Assembly: GCA_903820565.1 (NCBI GenBank)
Contig: CAIJHZ010000186.1
Span: forward strand, 1 to 8,085
Direction of reading: 5' to 3'
DNA length: 8,085 nt
DNA from: an uncultured Actinomycetes bacterium
GTDB taxonomy: Bacteria; Actinomycetota; Actinomycetes; Nanopelagicales; Nanopelagicaceae
Shown here piece by piece: positions 1-6,335 of this stretch. The position numbers were made by a program, and so were the translations under genes. The notes beneath the pieces were generated by a model. That model was not told where the DNA came from. It did no database searches and was given only the letters and a program-made list of their open reading frames with translations. Position 1 is the first letter of the stretch, and each line of letters begins with the position of its first letter.

Positions 1-1
1 G

Positions 2-2341
2 GTGCGTATGTTGTCTTCCCTCTATGGGGCAGGACATCCGGTAATGGCTGTAGGAGACCCATCGCAGGCTATTTACACCTGGCGTGGCGCCTCTGCCGGG
101 ACTATGGCTTCATTCCAGAAATACTTTCCAAAGGCGCAAGGGCAAACCGGAGCTGAGCAATTCTCACTTCCAACAACTTTCCGCAATGACACAATCATTC
201 TCGCTGCGGCCAACAGCATCAGCGCACAAATTAAGGCAGATGGTGGACAACAAGTTGTCGAACTAGAAGCGCGTGATGATGCAGGGCCAGGTGAACTTGC
301 CTATGGACTTTACGAAACTGTTGAAACAGAGTCACAAGCGATCGCTGAATACTTTAAAGCGCTCTGGAATCCAGAAGACAAGAAATCTTTTGCTGTCTTA
401 GTCCGAAAACGTAGTCAAATACCTTCAATCGAAAGTGCTTTGCGCGAACAAGGTTTATCTGTTGAGGTAATCGGTATTGGTGGTTTGATCCATATTCCAG
501 AGGTGGCCGATGTTGTGACCTTAATGAAAATCATCACTGATCCTGATGCAGGTTCATCATTGATGCGCCACTTAACTGGGCCACGAATTAATTTAGGTCC
601 TCGTGATATTGCAGCACTCGGTGGATTTAGCCGAGAGCGCGCAAAGGCAATGCACGCAGATTCCAAGAGCTTCATCAAAAAGATTGCAGCCGGAAATCCT
701 GATCAACTAGAAGCAGATGATCAATTCTCTGGATCGATTATTGATGCACTTGATGAAATTACTTCGGCGAAGAAGAGTGGGTTTAGCGATCTTGGTTATC
801 AACGTCTAGTTACCTTCGCACAAGATCTGCGCCGTTTGCGGGCACGCGCTGGTGGACAGATCACCGATTTGGTAACAGAGATTGAAAATTACTTAACGCT
901 TGAATCTGAAATTACTTTACGTGAAGGAACTCAGACTGGTCGCAGGCACCTAGATCGATTCCTAGATGAGGCCTCAAAGTTTGAACGAAGCGGTGGCTCT
1001 GTTTCAGCCTTCCTAGATTGGCTAGATATTGCTTCTGATGAAGAAGGTGGACTCAAGGTTGGAGCCCCTGAAGTACGCACAGATGTGGTTCAAATCCTTA
1101 CAGTTCATATGGCAAAGGGTGCTGAATGGGATGTTGTTGCAGTGCCTGGTTTATCTGAAGGCACATTCCCTGGTGTTAATCGCTCTGACCCTGATAACTG
1201 GTTGAAGAATGAAAAGCATGTTCCGTTTGCCTTGCGCGGAGATGCACACGAGCTGCCACGGTTTACATTAGATGGAATCACAAAAAACAGCGATGCGGCA
1301 AAGGCGATTAAAGAATTTGCGCGTCAATGTGTTGATCACATCAAGATGCGCGAAGAAATGCGCCTTGCCTACGTTGCTGTGACCCGTGCTCGCACCCACT
1401 TAATCTGCACAGCATCGTGGTGGCGAGATGGCGCAAACTCGGTATCTCCATCAAACTTCTTTACTCTCATTGCAGGTGCGGCAAGTGCCAACGGTGGTCG
1501 ATTGATTTCAGATGTTGCAGCACCTGAAGATGGTGCTGAAAACCCAACACTTGAAAATCCACAAACAGCTGTGTGGCCACGAGATTATCTAGGGGATAAG
1601 CGCGCACAGTTTGATGCTGCTATCGAATTGGTTAATGCTTCAAGTGTTCACCCGCTAATTGATTCACAGGATCCTGAAGTTAATTCCTGGATCATGGATG
1701 CGCATAGTTTGATTACTGAACAACGCAATCGCTCATCAAATGTTGTTGAAGTTGCACTACCGACCCGCCTATCAACATCCACTCTGGTTGCATTGCATGA
1801 AAACCCACAGGAACTCGCTTTAAATATTCGACGTCCTATGCCACGAGGACAAGATCAGTATTCACGTCGCGGAACAGCATTTCACTTATGGGTTGAACGT
1901 CAATTCACAGATGCGGCAACACTATTTGGTGATGAATACTTGGATTACCTTGATCCGCTAGATGATGATTCAAAATTAGAAGATTTAAAGGCCGCGTGGT
2001 CAAAGAGCAGCTTTGCCAATCGCACACCTGCGCGAGTGGAAGTTCCCTTTGAAACAACCATTGCTGGGGTGCTTATTAGAGGTCGAATTGATGCGGTTTA
2101 TCGTGATGGAGATGGCTTCCAGGTGGTGGATTGGAAGACTGGTTCTAAGCAGTTGGGTAAGTCGGCCCAAGTTCAATTAGCGATGTATCGCTTAGCGTGG
2201 GCAAAACTATCTGGCTGCGACATCTCAAAGATCTCTGCGGCATTCCATTACGTGCCAACGGGAGTTACTGATCAACCAGCAGATTTGCTAGATGAGGCTG
2301 CTTTGACCGCGCTAATCACTTCAGTTGATATACAACAGTAG
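2..2341 (+). CDS. adnB: AdnB-like helicase-nuclease, 5' end missing
   Basis: C-terminal 779 residues of a UvrD/Rep (SF1A) helicase fused to a RecB-like nuclease. AdnAB is the actinobacterial counterpart of RecBCD/AddAB and resects double-strand breaks. Seen directly, numbered from the first visible codon: motif III GDPSQAIYTWRGA at 18-30, motif V TVHMAKGAEW at 367-376, motif VI EEMRLAYVAVTRAR at 451-464, then a PD-(D/E)XK nuclease with RGTAFHLWVE at 623-632, D697 in GRIDAV, D710-x-K712 in VDWKTG, and QLAMY at 725-729. Both motor and nuclease therefore look active. Walker A and the DEYQD box lie upstream of the window; the GTG at position 2 is internal, not a start. Mycobacterial AdnB is about 1100 aa, so about 300 residues are missing. 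The four-cysteine iron-sulfur staple of AddB nucleases is not apparent. AdnB is preferred over AdnA because of the adjacent nudC/uvrD2 and the C-terminal AAFHYV segment; this choice is an inference. Confidence 0.88.
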   Translation: MRMLSSLYGAGHPVMAVGDPSQAIYTWRGASAGTMASFQKYFPKAQGQTGAEQFSLPTTFRNDTIILAAANSISAQIKADGGQQVVELEARDDAGPGELAYGLYETVETESQAIAEYFKALWNPEDKKSFAVLVRKRSQIPSIESALREQGLSVEVIGIGGLIHIPEVADVVTLMKIITDPDAGSSLMRHLTGPRINLGPRDIAALGGFSRERAKAMHADSKSFIKKIAAGNPDQLEADDQFSGSIIDALDEITSAKKSGFSDLGYQRLVTFAQDLRRLRARAGGQITDLVTEIENYLTLESEITLREGTQTGRRHLDRFLDEASKFERSGGSVSAFLDWLDIASDEEGGLKVGAPEVRTDVVQILTVHMAKGAEWDVVAVPGLSEGTFPGVNRSDPDNWLKNEKHVPFALRGDAHELPRFTLDGITKNSDAAKAIKEFARQCVDHIKMREEMRLAYVAVTRARTHLICTASWWRDGANSVSPSNFFTLIAGAASANGGRLISDVAAPEDGAENPTLENPQTAVWPRDYLGDKRAQFDAAIELVNASSVHPLIDSQDPEVNSWIMDAHSLITEQRNRSSNVVEVALPTRLSTSTLVALHENPQELALNIRRPMPRGQDQYSRRGTAFHLWVERQFTDAATLFGDEYLDYLDPLDDDSKLEDLKAAWSKSSFANRTPARVEVPFETTIAGVLIRGRIDAVYRDGDGFQVVDWKTGSKQLGKSAQVQLAMYRLAWAKLSGCDISKISAAFHYVPTGVTDQPADLLDEAALTALITSVDIQQ

Positions 2342-2358
2342 TTGAACTAGCTAATCCC

Positions 2359-3186
2359 TTAACAGGAACGCTTTACTAAAGGCTCTAGTGGAATATCTAA
2401 TTGCAAAGGCAAATGATCGCTCATTCCGGCATGTGCATAAGGAAATTGCGTGACATCGCCCGGTTTAAGAGTTTGCGAAAGCATGTAATCAATTTGAACT
2501 TTTGGAAGCCAGCTTGGAAATGTCCTACCACTTGTGAGTGAGTTCCATTTCAATCCCGTCACAACTTTACTAAAAGGAATATTCATATCACCCATAAGAA
2601 TTATCTTCTTTTTGTCGACACCTAATTTTCCTGACCATCGCTTTATTTGAACCAGCTGTTTGTAGTTGAAAAAGGGTACAAAAGAAAGATGAGTATTTAT
2701 GACTAACCAACCATTTTCTAAATGGGCAGCCAATGCACTACGTGGATGATCGCGAACATAAAATCGCTTTAATTTGCCATCAACAGGAAACATCATGAAA
2801 ACACCGATTGGTGCTCCCTTTAAATCTAAACGATGCCATGATTTAACTGGTAGCAATGAAACCATTCCGATTCCATAACCAGGCTCATCTGATTGGATGC
2901 TATTAGTAACAATCTTTATGTCTTCATCTTTGGGGTTACGCCATTTCTCATCCGGATTACCAAACAATGACGGTGCAAAAGCCCAGTCAGTCGCCCCCAT
3001 AATCATGGCGATATTTCCTACTTGATTGTGATTTCCGGATCGTTCTAGAAAATAATCAACTTCCTGCAGGCCAATAACATCGCTCTTTAAATTCAGTATT
3101 TCTGCCTCTAAAAGGGCGGCGGCATCAACGTTTGGATCAGGTGGAATGGCCATTCCGTGCAGCAAATTCCATGAGGTTACGCGCAT
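2359..3186 (-). CDS. endonuclease/exonuclease/phosphatase-family protein
   Basis: 275-residue, probably cytoplasmic protein (no signal peptide or membrane segment). It has the metal-dependent phosphodiesterase fold shared by DNase I, ExoIII and inositol-phosphatase families. Motifs seen: SWNLLHG (N7), LQEVD (E42), NTH (164-166), GDMN (199-202, with D200 and N202) and SDH (256-258). These supply the usual metal ligands and the catalytic His/Asp pair, so the enzyme looks intact. The substrate cannot be told: DNA, RNA, lipid or sugar-phosphate esters are all possible. The gene runs against its neighbours, is convergent with adnB (17-bp gap) and divergent from nudC. Five sampled 60-base lines average about 42% GC, against about 47% or more in sampled lines of adjacent genes, hinting at later acquisition. 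The ATG at 3186 has no Shine-Dalgarno sequence, but a TAGCCT box lies exactly 6 nt upstream, supporting a leaderless start. Confidence 0.82.
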   Translation of the reverse strand: MRVTSWNLLHGMAIPPDPNVDAAALLEAEILNLKSDVIGLQEVDYFLERSGNHNQVGNIAMIMGATDWAFAPSLFGNPDEKWRNPKDEDIKIVTNSIQSDEPGYGIGMVSLLPVKSWHRLDLKGAPIGVFMMFPVDGKLKRFYVRDHPRSALAAHLENGWLVINTHLSFVPFFNYKQLVQIKRWSGKLGVDKKKIILMGDMNIPFSKVVTGLKWNSLTSGRTFPSWLPKVQIDYMLSQTLKPGDVTQFPYAHAGMSDHLPLQLDIPLEPLVKRSC

Positions 3187-3192
3187 CGCCCA

Positions 3193-3198
3193 AGGCTA
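3193..3198 (-). promoter_or_regulatory. putative -10 box for the EEP-family gene (leaderless)
   Basis: Reading the minus strand, TAGCCT fits the actinobacterial TANNNT -10 pattern and ends 6 nt before the ATG at 3186. This places the expected transcription start on the A of the start codon. No convincing -35 was found. A TANNNT match is common by chance, so the exact spacing carries most of the weight. Confidence 0.45.
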
Positions 3199-3199
3199 G

Positions 3200-3205
3200 T
3201 AGCGT
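3200..3205 (+). promoter_or_regulatory. putative -10 box for nudC-uvrD2 (leaderless or nearly so)
   Basis: TAGCGT fits TANNNT and ends 8 nt before the nudC ATG at 3214, so the transcript would have a leader of 0-2 nt. No Shine-Dalgarno sequence precedes this ATG (the bases are TCACCCCT), which agrees with leaderless initiation. The box lies next to the divergent -10 of the minus-strand gene, so two polymerases could hardly occupy the site together. No clear -35 was seen. Confidence 0.45.
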
Positions 3206-3213
3206 TCACCCCT

Positions 3214-4197
3214 ATGAGCGCGCACAAACCTGATTCCATTACAGCTTCGCTGTCGCCGATTAACCGCGAAAGCGAGCGACGCACTGATGCCGCGCACTTG
3301 GCTGAACTCTGGAAATCGGCCCACATAATTCATTTAGTCGATGCCCGTTTGAGCGCGGGGGATGATTCTTTAACCTTTATCGATGCCGCCGCTGTTGAAG
3401 TGGCTCGCGAGGTGTTTGTGGAAGGCGATCGATTCTTTTTGGGAATTGGCCGTGATGATAAGCAAGCCTATTTTGCCTGGCGTACAACCTGGATTAATCC
3501 GCCAGAAGATGATGGGACCGAAGAGTTTGAGATGCGAAAGTACGAAGGCTTCAAAACTTTGCGTGAAGTTGGTGGCAACTTAGATACCGATGAGTTAGCA
3601 CTTGCAATGCACGCAGTTGGTTTAGCTAACTGGCATTGGACCCACACACATTGTTCGCGTTGTGGAGCAAAGACTATTAGCGATCTCGGCGGAAGCGTTC
3701 GCGTGTGTCCGGCAGATGCAACACAACATCACCCGCGCACCGACCCGGCGGTAATTGTTTTAGTAAAAGATAAAGATGATCAAATCCTTTTAGGTCATCA
3801 ACCAATCTGGCCGGACAAACGTTTTTCTACCTTTGCTGGATTTGTCGAAACCGGCGAATCATTTGAAGAGTGTGTATCGCGTGAAGTCTTTGAAGAAGCT
3901 GGCGTGTATGCATCAGAGATCACATACTTAACTTCACAACCGTGGCCGTTTCCGGCATCGATCATGATTGCCTTTGAAGCAATTACGAATCGACCAGAAG
4001 AAGCGCGCCCCGATGGGACTGAAATAACTGAAGTACGCTGGTTTTCACGTGATGAAATGAAGAACGCTGTAATAGCCCAAGATATTTTGTTGCCGCCAAA
4101 AATTTCAGTTGCTCGTCGCATGATCGAAGCCTGGTACACACGCGTTGATGGATACACCCGCGAACAACTGTACGGTGGTGAATCGTGGAGGCCGTAG
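3214..4197 (+). CDS. nudC: NAD(+)/NADH diphosphatase NudC (Nudix hydrolase)
   Basis: 327 residues. NudC splits NAD(H) into NMN(H) and AMP and, in characterised bacteria, also removes NAD caps from RNA 5' ends. Seen: a variable N-terminal domain (about 1-140), a zinc-ribbon region starting with C147-x2-C150, a complete Nudix box at 209-231 (GFVETGESFEE followed by REVFEEAGV), and the NudC signature SQPWPFPAS at 241-249, which separates this subfamily from other Nudix enzymes. The zinc ribbon is incomplete: a third Cys is at 165, but the position expected for the fourth is Asp (CPADATQHHPRTDPA). Order and orientation beside uvrD2 match mycobacteria. The last 13 bp overlap the start of uvrD2, suggesting translational coupling. 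Start chosen as the first ATG after the divergent gene; there is no Shine-Dalgarno sequence, consistent with a leaderless mRNA. Confidence 0.93.
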   Translation: MSAHKPDSITASLSPINRESERRTDAAHLAELWKSAHIIHLVDARLSAGDDSLTFIDAAAVEVAREVFVEGDRFFLGIGRDDKQAYFAWRTTWINPPEDDGTEEFEMRKYEGFKTLREVGGNLDTDELALAMHAVGLANWHWTHTHCSRCGAKTISDLGGSVRVCPADATQHHPRTDPAVIVLVKDKDDQILLGHQPIWPDKRFSTFAGFVETGESFEECVSREVFEEAGVYASEITYLTSQPWPFPASIMIAFEAITNRPEEARPDGTEITEVRWFSRDEMKNAVIAQDILLPPKISVARRMIEAWYTRVDGYTREQLYGGESWRP

Positions 4198-5864
4198 GAA
4201 ACTTACGTGCAGAAGAGATTCTTGAAGCCCTAGATAACGAGCAACGTGCAGTGGCGCTTGCTACGCGCGGACCAGTTTGTGTAATTGCTGGAGCCGGAAC
4301 TGGAAAGACCCGCGCAATCACTCATCGCATCGCATACGCCGCAGCAATCGGCACAATGGATCCACACAAAGTTTTGGCACTTACCTTTACTGCGCGTGCA
4401 GCCGGTGAAATGCGCACACGACTTCGCTCACTTGGTGTGCCGGCAGTTGCGGCTCGCACTATTCACGCAGCCGCTCTGAAACAACTGACTTTCTTTTGGC
4501 CACAAGTCTTTGGTGGTCGCACACCTGATTTGCTCACAACTAAGAGTGGATTTTTAACAGAAGCCATAAAACGCGCTCAATTACAGGGTGAACTTTCCAT
4601 TACCTCTCGCGATCTATTACGCGATATTGCAACTGAAATCGAATGGGCCAAGGTTTCACAGATTGCACCATCTGATTATTTAAGCGAATCTCTAAAGCGC
4701 ACAATCAAGCCGCGGATTAATCCTGAACAACTTGCCAAGGTCTATACCGCTTATGAAAGCGTTAAACACCAAGAGCGAGCAATAGATTTTGAAGATGTTC
4801 TCCTTCTAACAGCTGCAATGATCGAAGAAGAGCGCGAAGTCCGAGAGCGCGTGCAAGACCAATACCGATTCTTCACAGTAGATGAGTATCAGGACATTTC
4901 ACCGCTGCAGCAGCGATTAATCAACGCCTGGCTTGGTTCCCGCCAAGAGCTATGTGTTGTTGGCGATCCCGCACAGACTATTTACTCCTTTGCTGGTGCA
5001 ACTCCGGTGTTCTTGAATTCTTTCACGCAACGTTTTCCAGAAGCTGAAGTTGTGCGGCTTACAACTGGATACCGTTCAACACCGGAAATCATCTTTACAG
5101 CTAATAGCATTTTGCGAAAAGGTGCGATGGGCAACGAATTAGTTGCAATCAATGATCACGGTAGCAAACCAACAATTACCGCCTATAACGATGAGTCTGC
5201 AGAGATAGCTGGAATCGTTCGAGACATTACGCAGTTGATCTCTGAAGGAACACCTGCCCAAGAGATTGCAGTGCTTGCACGCACTAATAACCAATTAAAT
5301 GGTTTAGAAAAAGCGATGAATTCCGCGAACCTGCCATACCAAGTTCGCAATACCGAACGATTCTTTGAACGTAAAGAAGTTCGTGATTTCTTAAAGCAAG
5401 TACGCACAGCATCTGTTATTCCTACTGAAGGTGTTGTGTGGCTTGATGAACTTCGAACTCTTGCACAACCATATTTAACTGGGGGAGCCATCGATGGCAT
5501 TGCGGCCCTTCTTCACCTTGCCCGTGAACTAGATAGCGACAGTGGATTTACACCAAAAAATCTTCGTGCATATTTGCGAGAAGTTGAAGATCGTGTGCAG
5601 CAAAACAATCCTCCAACAATGCCTGTTACAACCCTTGCAACATTGCATGCGGCAAAAGGTCTTGAATGGGAGCGAGTGTTTCTGATCGGCGTTAGTGATG
5701 GAATTTTGCCTCTTGAAAACAACAGCACAACAGGTGATCAAGCATCAATTGATGAAGAACGCCGTTTGTTCTATGTTGGAATCACGCGCGCTAAATCAGA
5801 TTTGCGCCTTAGCTATCGTGGAAAAGCCTCACGATTCCTCGCAGAAGCTGGCCTGTCTAACTAG
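4185..5864 (+). CDS. uvrD2: UvrD2-type SF1A DNA helicase, short form
   Basis: 559-residue 3'-5' DNA helicase/translocase of the UvrD/Rep family. All core motifs are visible: Q-motif LDNEQ (Q20), Walker A GAGTGKT at 36-42, DEYQD at 233-237, motif III GDPAQTIYSFAGA at 260-272, motif V TLHAAKG at 486-492 and motif VI EERRLFYVGITRAK at 524-537. The N-terminal segment with GPVCV and FTARAAGEMRTRLRSL closely resembles mycobacterial UvrD2. That protein has about 700 residues with an HRDC domain and a four-cysteine module after the motor; here the protein ends about 20 residues after motif VI, so both are absent. No continuation appears in another frame after the stop, so a frameshift is unlikely. 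The GTG start at 4185 is the only plausible one: an in-frame TGA lies 6 nt upstream. It overlaps nudC by 13 bp, with a weak GGTGGTGA ribosome site. Confidence 0.93.
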   Translation: MEAVGNLRAEEILEALDNEQRAVALATRGPVCVIAGAGTGKTRAITHRIAYAAAIGTMDPHKVLALTFTARAAGEMRTRLRSLGVPAVAARTIHAAALKQLTFFWPQVFGGRTPDLLTTKSGFLTEAIKRAQLQGELSITSRDLLRDIATEIEWAKVSQIAPSDYLSESLKRTIKPRINPEQLAKVYTAYESVKHQERAIDFEDVLLLTAAMIEEEREVRERVQDQYRFFTVDEYQDISPLQQRLINAWLGSRQELCVVGDPAQTIYSFAGATPVFLNSFTQRFPEAEVVRLTTGYRSTPEIIFTANSILRKGAMGNELVAINDHGSKPTITAYNDESAEIAGIVRDITQLISEGTPAQEIAVLARTNNQLNGLEKAMNSANLPYQVRNTERFFERKEVRDFLKQVRTASVIPTEGVVWLDELRTLAQPYLTGGAIDGIAALLHLARELDSDSGFTPKNLRAYLREVEDRVQQNNPPTMPVTTLATLHAAKGLEWERVFLIGVSDGILPLENNSTTGDQASIDEERRLFYVGITRAKSDLRLSYRGKASRFLAEAGLSN

Positions 5865-5909
5865 CTCTATCCCTTCATAATTACCGTATGTACGCTCATT
5901 TATTCGGGG

Positions 5910-5917
5910 AATTAATT
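5910..5917 (+). promoter_or_regulatory. AT-rich box, candidate WhiB7 operator
   Basis: The palindrome AATTAATT ends exactly 3 bp (GCC) before the -35 hexamer at 5921. In mycobacteria WhiB7 binds sigma-A and uses its AT-hook to contact an AT-rich stretch just upstream of the -35 of its target promoters, its own included. The spacing here fits that model. The match is short, so it is suggestive only. Confidence 0.5.
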
Positions 5918-5920
5918 GCC

Positions 5921-5950
5921 TTGCCAGCACCTCAACCCATGGTTTATAGT
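5921..5950 (+). promoter_or_regulatory. sigma-70-type promoter of the small ORF / whiB7 leader
   Basis: TTGCCA (5921-5926, five of six matches to TTGACA) and TATAGT (5945-5950, five of six to TATAAT) are separated by 18 bp. This is the best promoter match I found in the window and it points toward the 52-codon ORF and whiB7. Transcription should begin near 5957, giving about 380 nt of leader before the whiB7 ATG. Confidence 0.65.
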
Positions 5951-5958
5951 TACAACTT

Positions 5959-5977
5959 CATTCCCATGGCGGGAATG
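5959..5977 (+). repeat. 7-bp inverted repeat at the 5' end of the leader
   Basis: CATTCCC and GGGAATG flank a 5-nt loop (ATGGC). The stem would begin only a few nucleotides after the predicted transcription start and end 8 nt before the GGAAGGAA ribosome site of the small ORF. It could protect the mRNA 5' end or modulate access to that site. It could also be a DNA-level dyad that binds a regulator. Confidence 0.45.
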
Positions 5978-5998
5978 TAAATGATGGAAGGAACGAAT

Positions 5999-6157
5999 AT
6001 GTCTAACGCATCATTCGTATCAGCAAACGCATTGCGTTCTGCTGTAATTCCTTCTGCTCATACAACCAATAAGCCTTCTACTTGGCATGCGACGAAGCCA
6101 GCGTTTTACGCAGCTTTTTATGCCGGATACGAGGCCAATGGTGGTTCAATCGAATAA
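5999..6157 (+). CDS. 52-residue small protein, candidate whiB7 leader peptide
   Basis: ATG at 5999, TAA at 6155-6157, preceded by GGAAGGAA at 5986-5993 with the AAGGA core 6 nt before the ATG. This is among the best ribosome sites in the window. The product begins MSNASFVSANALRSAV, has no Cys and no clear membrane segment, and carries an aromatic-rich stretch near the end (KPAFYAAFYAGYEA, residues 33-46) before ending GGSIE. I do not recognise a family. Position between a strong promoter and a terminator upstream of whiB7 suggests a leader peptide whose translation senses ribosome inhibition. It could instead be an independent, well-expressed small protein with its own terminator. At 52 codons it is long for a classical leader peptide, so a function of the peptide itself remains possible. 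Confidence 0.6.
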   Translation: MSNASFVSANALRSAVIPSAHTTNKPSTWHATKPAFYAAFYAGYEANGGSIE

Positions 6158-6164
6158 TTCGATT
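6148..6164 (+). repeat. perfect hairpin with the small ORF's stop codon as loop
   Basis: AATCGAA (6148-6154) and TTCGATT (6158-6164) form a perfect 7-bp inverted repeat whose 3-nt loop is the TAA stop codon of the 52-codon ORF. A ribosome finishing the ORF must open it. The ATTCGA in the right arm is also complementary to TCGAAT in the left arm of the downstream terminator (6186-6191), so the two structures exclude a third pairing. Confidence 0.55.
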
Positions 6165-6180
6165 TAGAACTAAAAGCCAA

Positions 6181-6221
6181 GGGCCTCGAATCCACAAGGA
6201 TTCGGAGCCCTTTTTGTTTTT
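6181..6221 (+). terminator. intrinsic terminator, probable whiB7 attenuator
   Basis: GGGCCTCGAATCC (6181-6193) pairs with GGATTCGGAGCCC (6198-6210) around an ACAA loop: 13 positions with one C-A mismatch and one G-U pair. A T-tract of five T, G, five T follows (6211-6221). It lies 23 nt after the small ORF's stop and 114 nt before the whiB7 ATG. It would either end the small-ORF transcript or, if conditional, set whiB7 expression. Confidence 0.85.
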
Positions 6222-6282
6222 CCAAAACAAACTTCACTCCAGAAAACCAACGACAACCACAAGAGACCACTAGCCAAATAGA

Positions 6283-6302
6283 CCGGCGAATGAAATCGCC
6301 GG
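6283..6302 (+). repeat. 7-bp inverted repeat upstream of the whiB7 ribosome site
   Basis: CCGGCGA and TCGCCGG flank the loop ATGAAA. The GC-rich perfect stem ends about 20 nt before the AGAAGAGGTGAG ribosome site and leaves it single-stranded. No T-run follows, so it is not a terminator. It may stabilise a processed whiB7 mRNA or form part of the leader fold. Confidence 0.45.
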
Positions 6303-6335
6303 ATGAATGACCTAACAGAAAGAAGAGGTGAGAAC

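Larger units (their letters stand above)
5957..6335 (+). promoter_or_regulatory. long structured 5' leader of whiB7
   Basis: This stretch holds, in order: a 7-bp hairpin (5959-5977), a small ORF with a strong ribosome site (5999-6157), a hairpin around its stop codon (6148-6164), an intrinsic terminator (6181-6221), a C/A-rich G-poor segment (6222-6282), a second 7-bp hairpin (6283-6302) and the whiB7 ribosome site. No convincing promoter was found between the terminator and whiB7, so whiB7 mRNA probably arises by read-through from the promoter at 5921-5950. Mycobacterial whiB7 is controlled by a long leader with an upstream ORF and a conditional terminator; the same logic is inferred here. 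Confidence 0.55.

Noticed and set aside
2..4. GTG at position 2 as the start of the helicase gene
   Set aside because: The frame begins directly before motif III, so Walker A and the DEYQD box must lie upstream; the gene is cut by the window.
3798..4321. Minus-strand ORFs opposite nudC and uvrD2
   Set aside because: They are antisense to well-supported genes with clear motifs and show no family features.
6082..6273. 63-codon frame across the small ORF and terminator
   Set aside because: It overlaps the better-supported ORF at 5999-6157 in another frame, reads through the terminator hairpin, and has no ribosome site or recognisable motif.
6290..6310. Six-codon ORF (MKSPDE) in the hairpin before whiB7
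   Set aside because: No ribosome site, and the start lies in a hairpin loop; such short frames are expected by chance.
6303..6335. In-frame ATG at 6303 extending WhiB7 by 11 residues
   Set aside because: It lies inside the arm-loop region after the 6283-6302 hairpin without a ribosome site, while the ATG at 6336 has a strong one and gives a family-like MSVL start.
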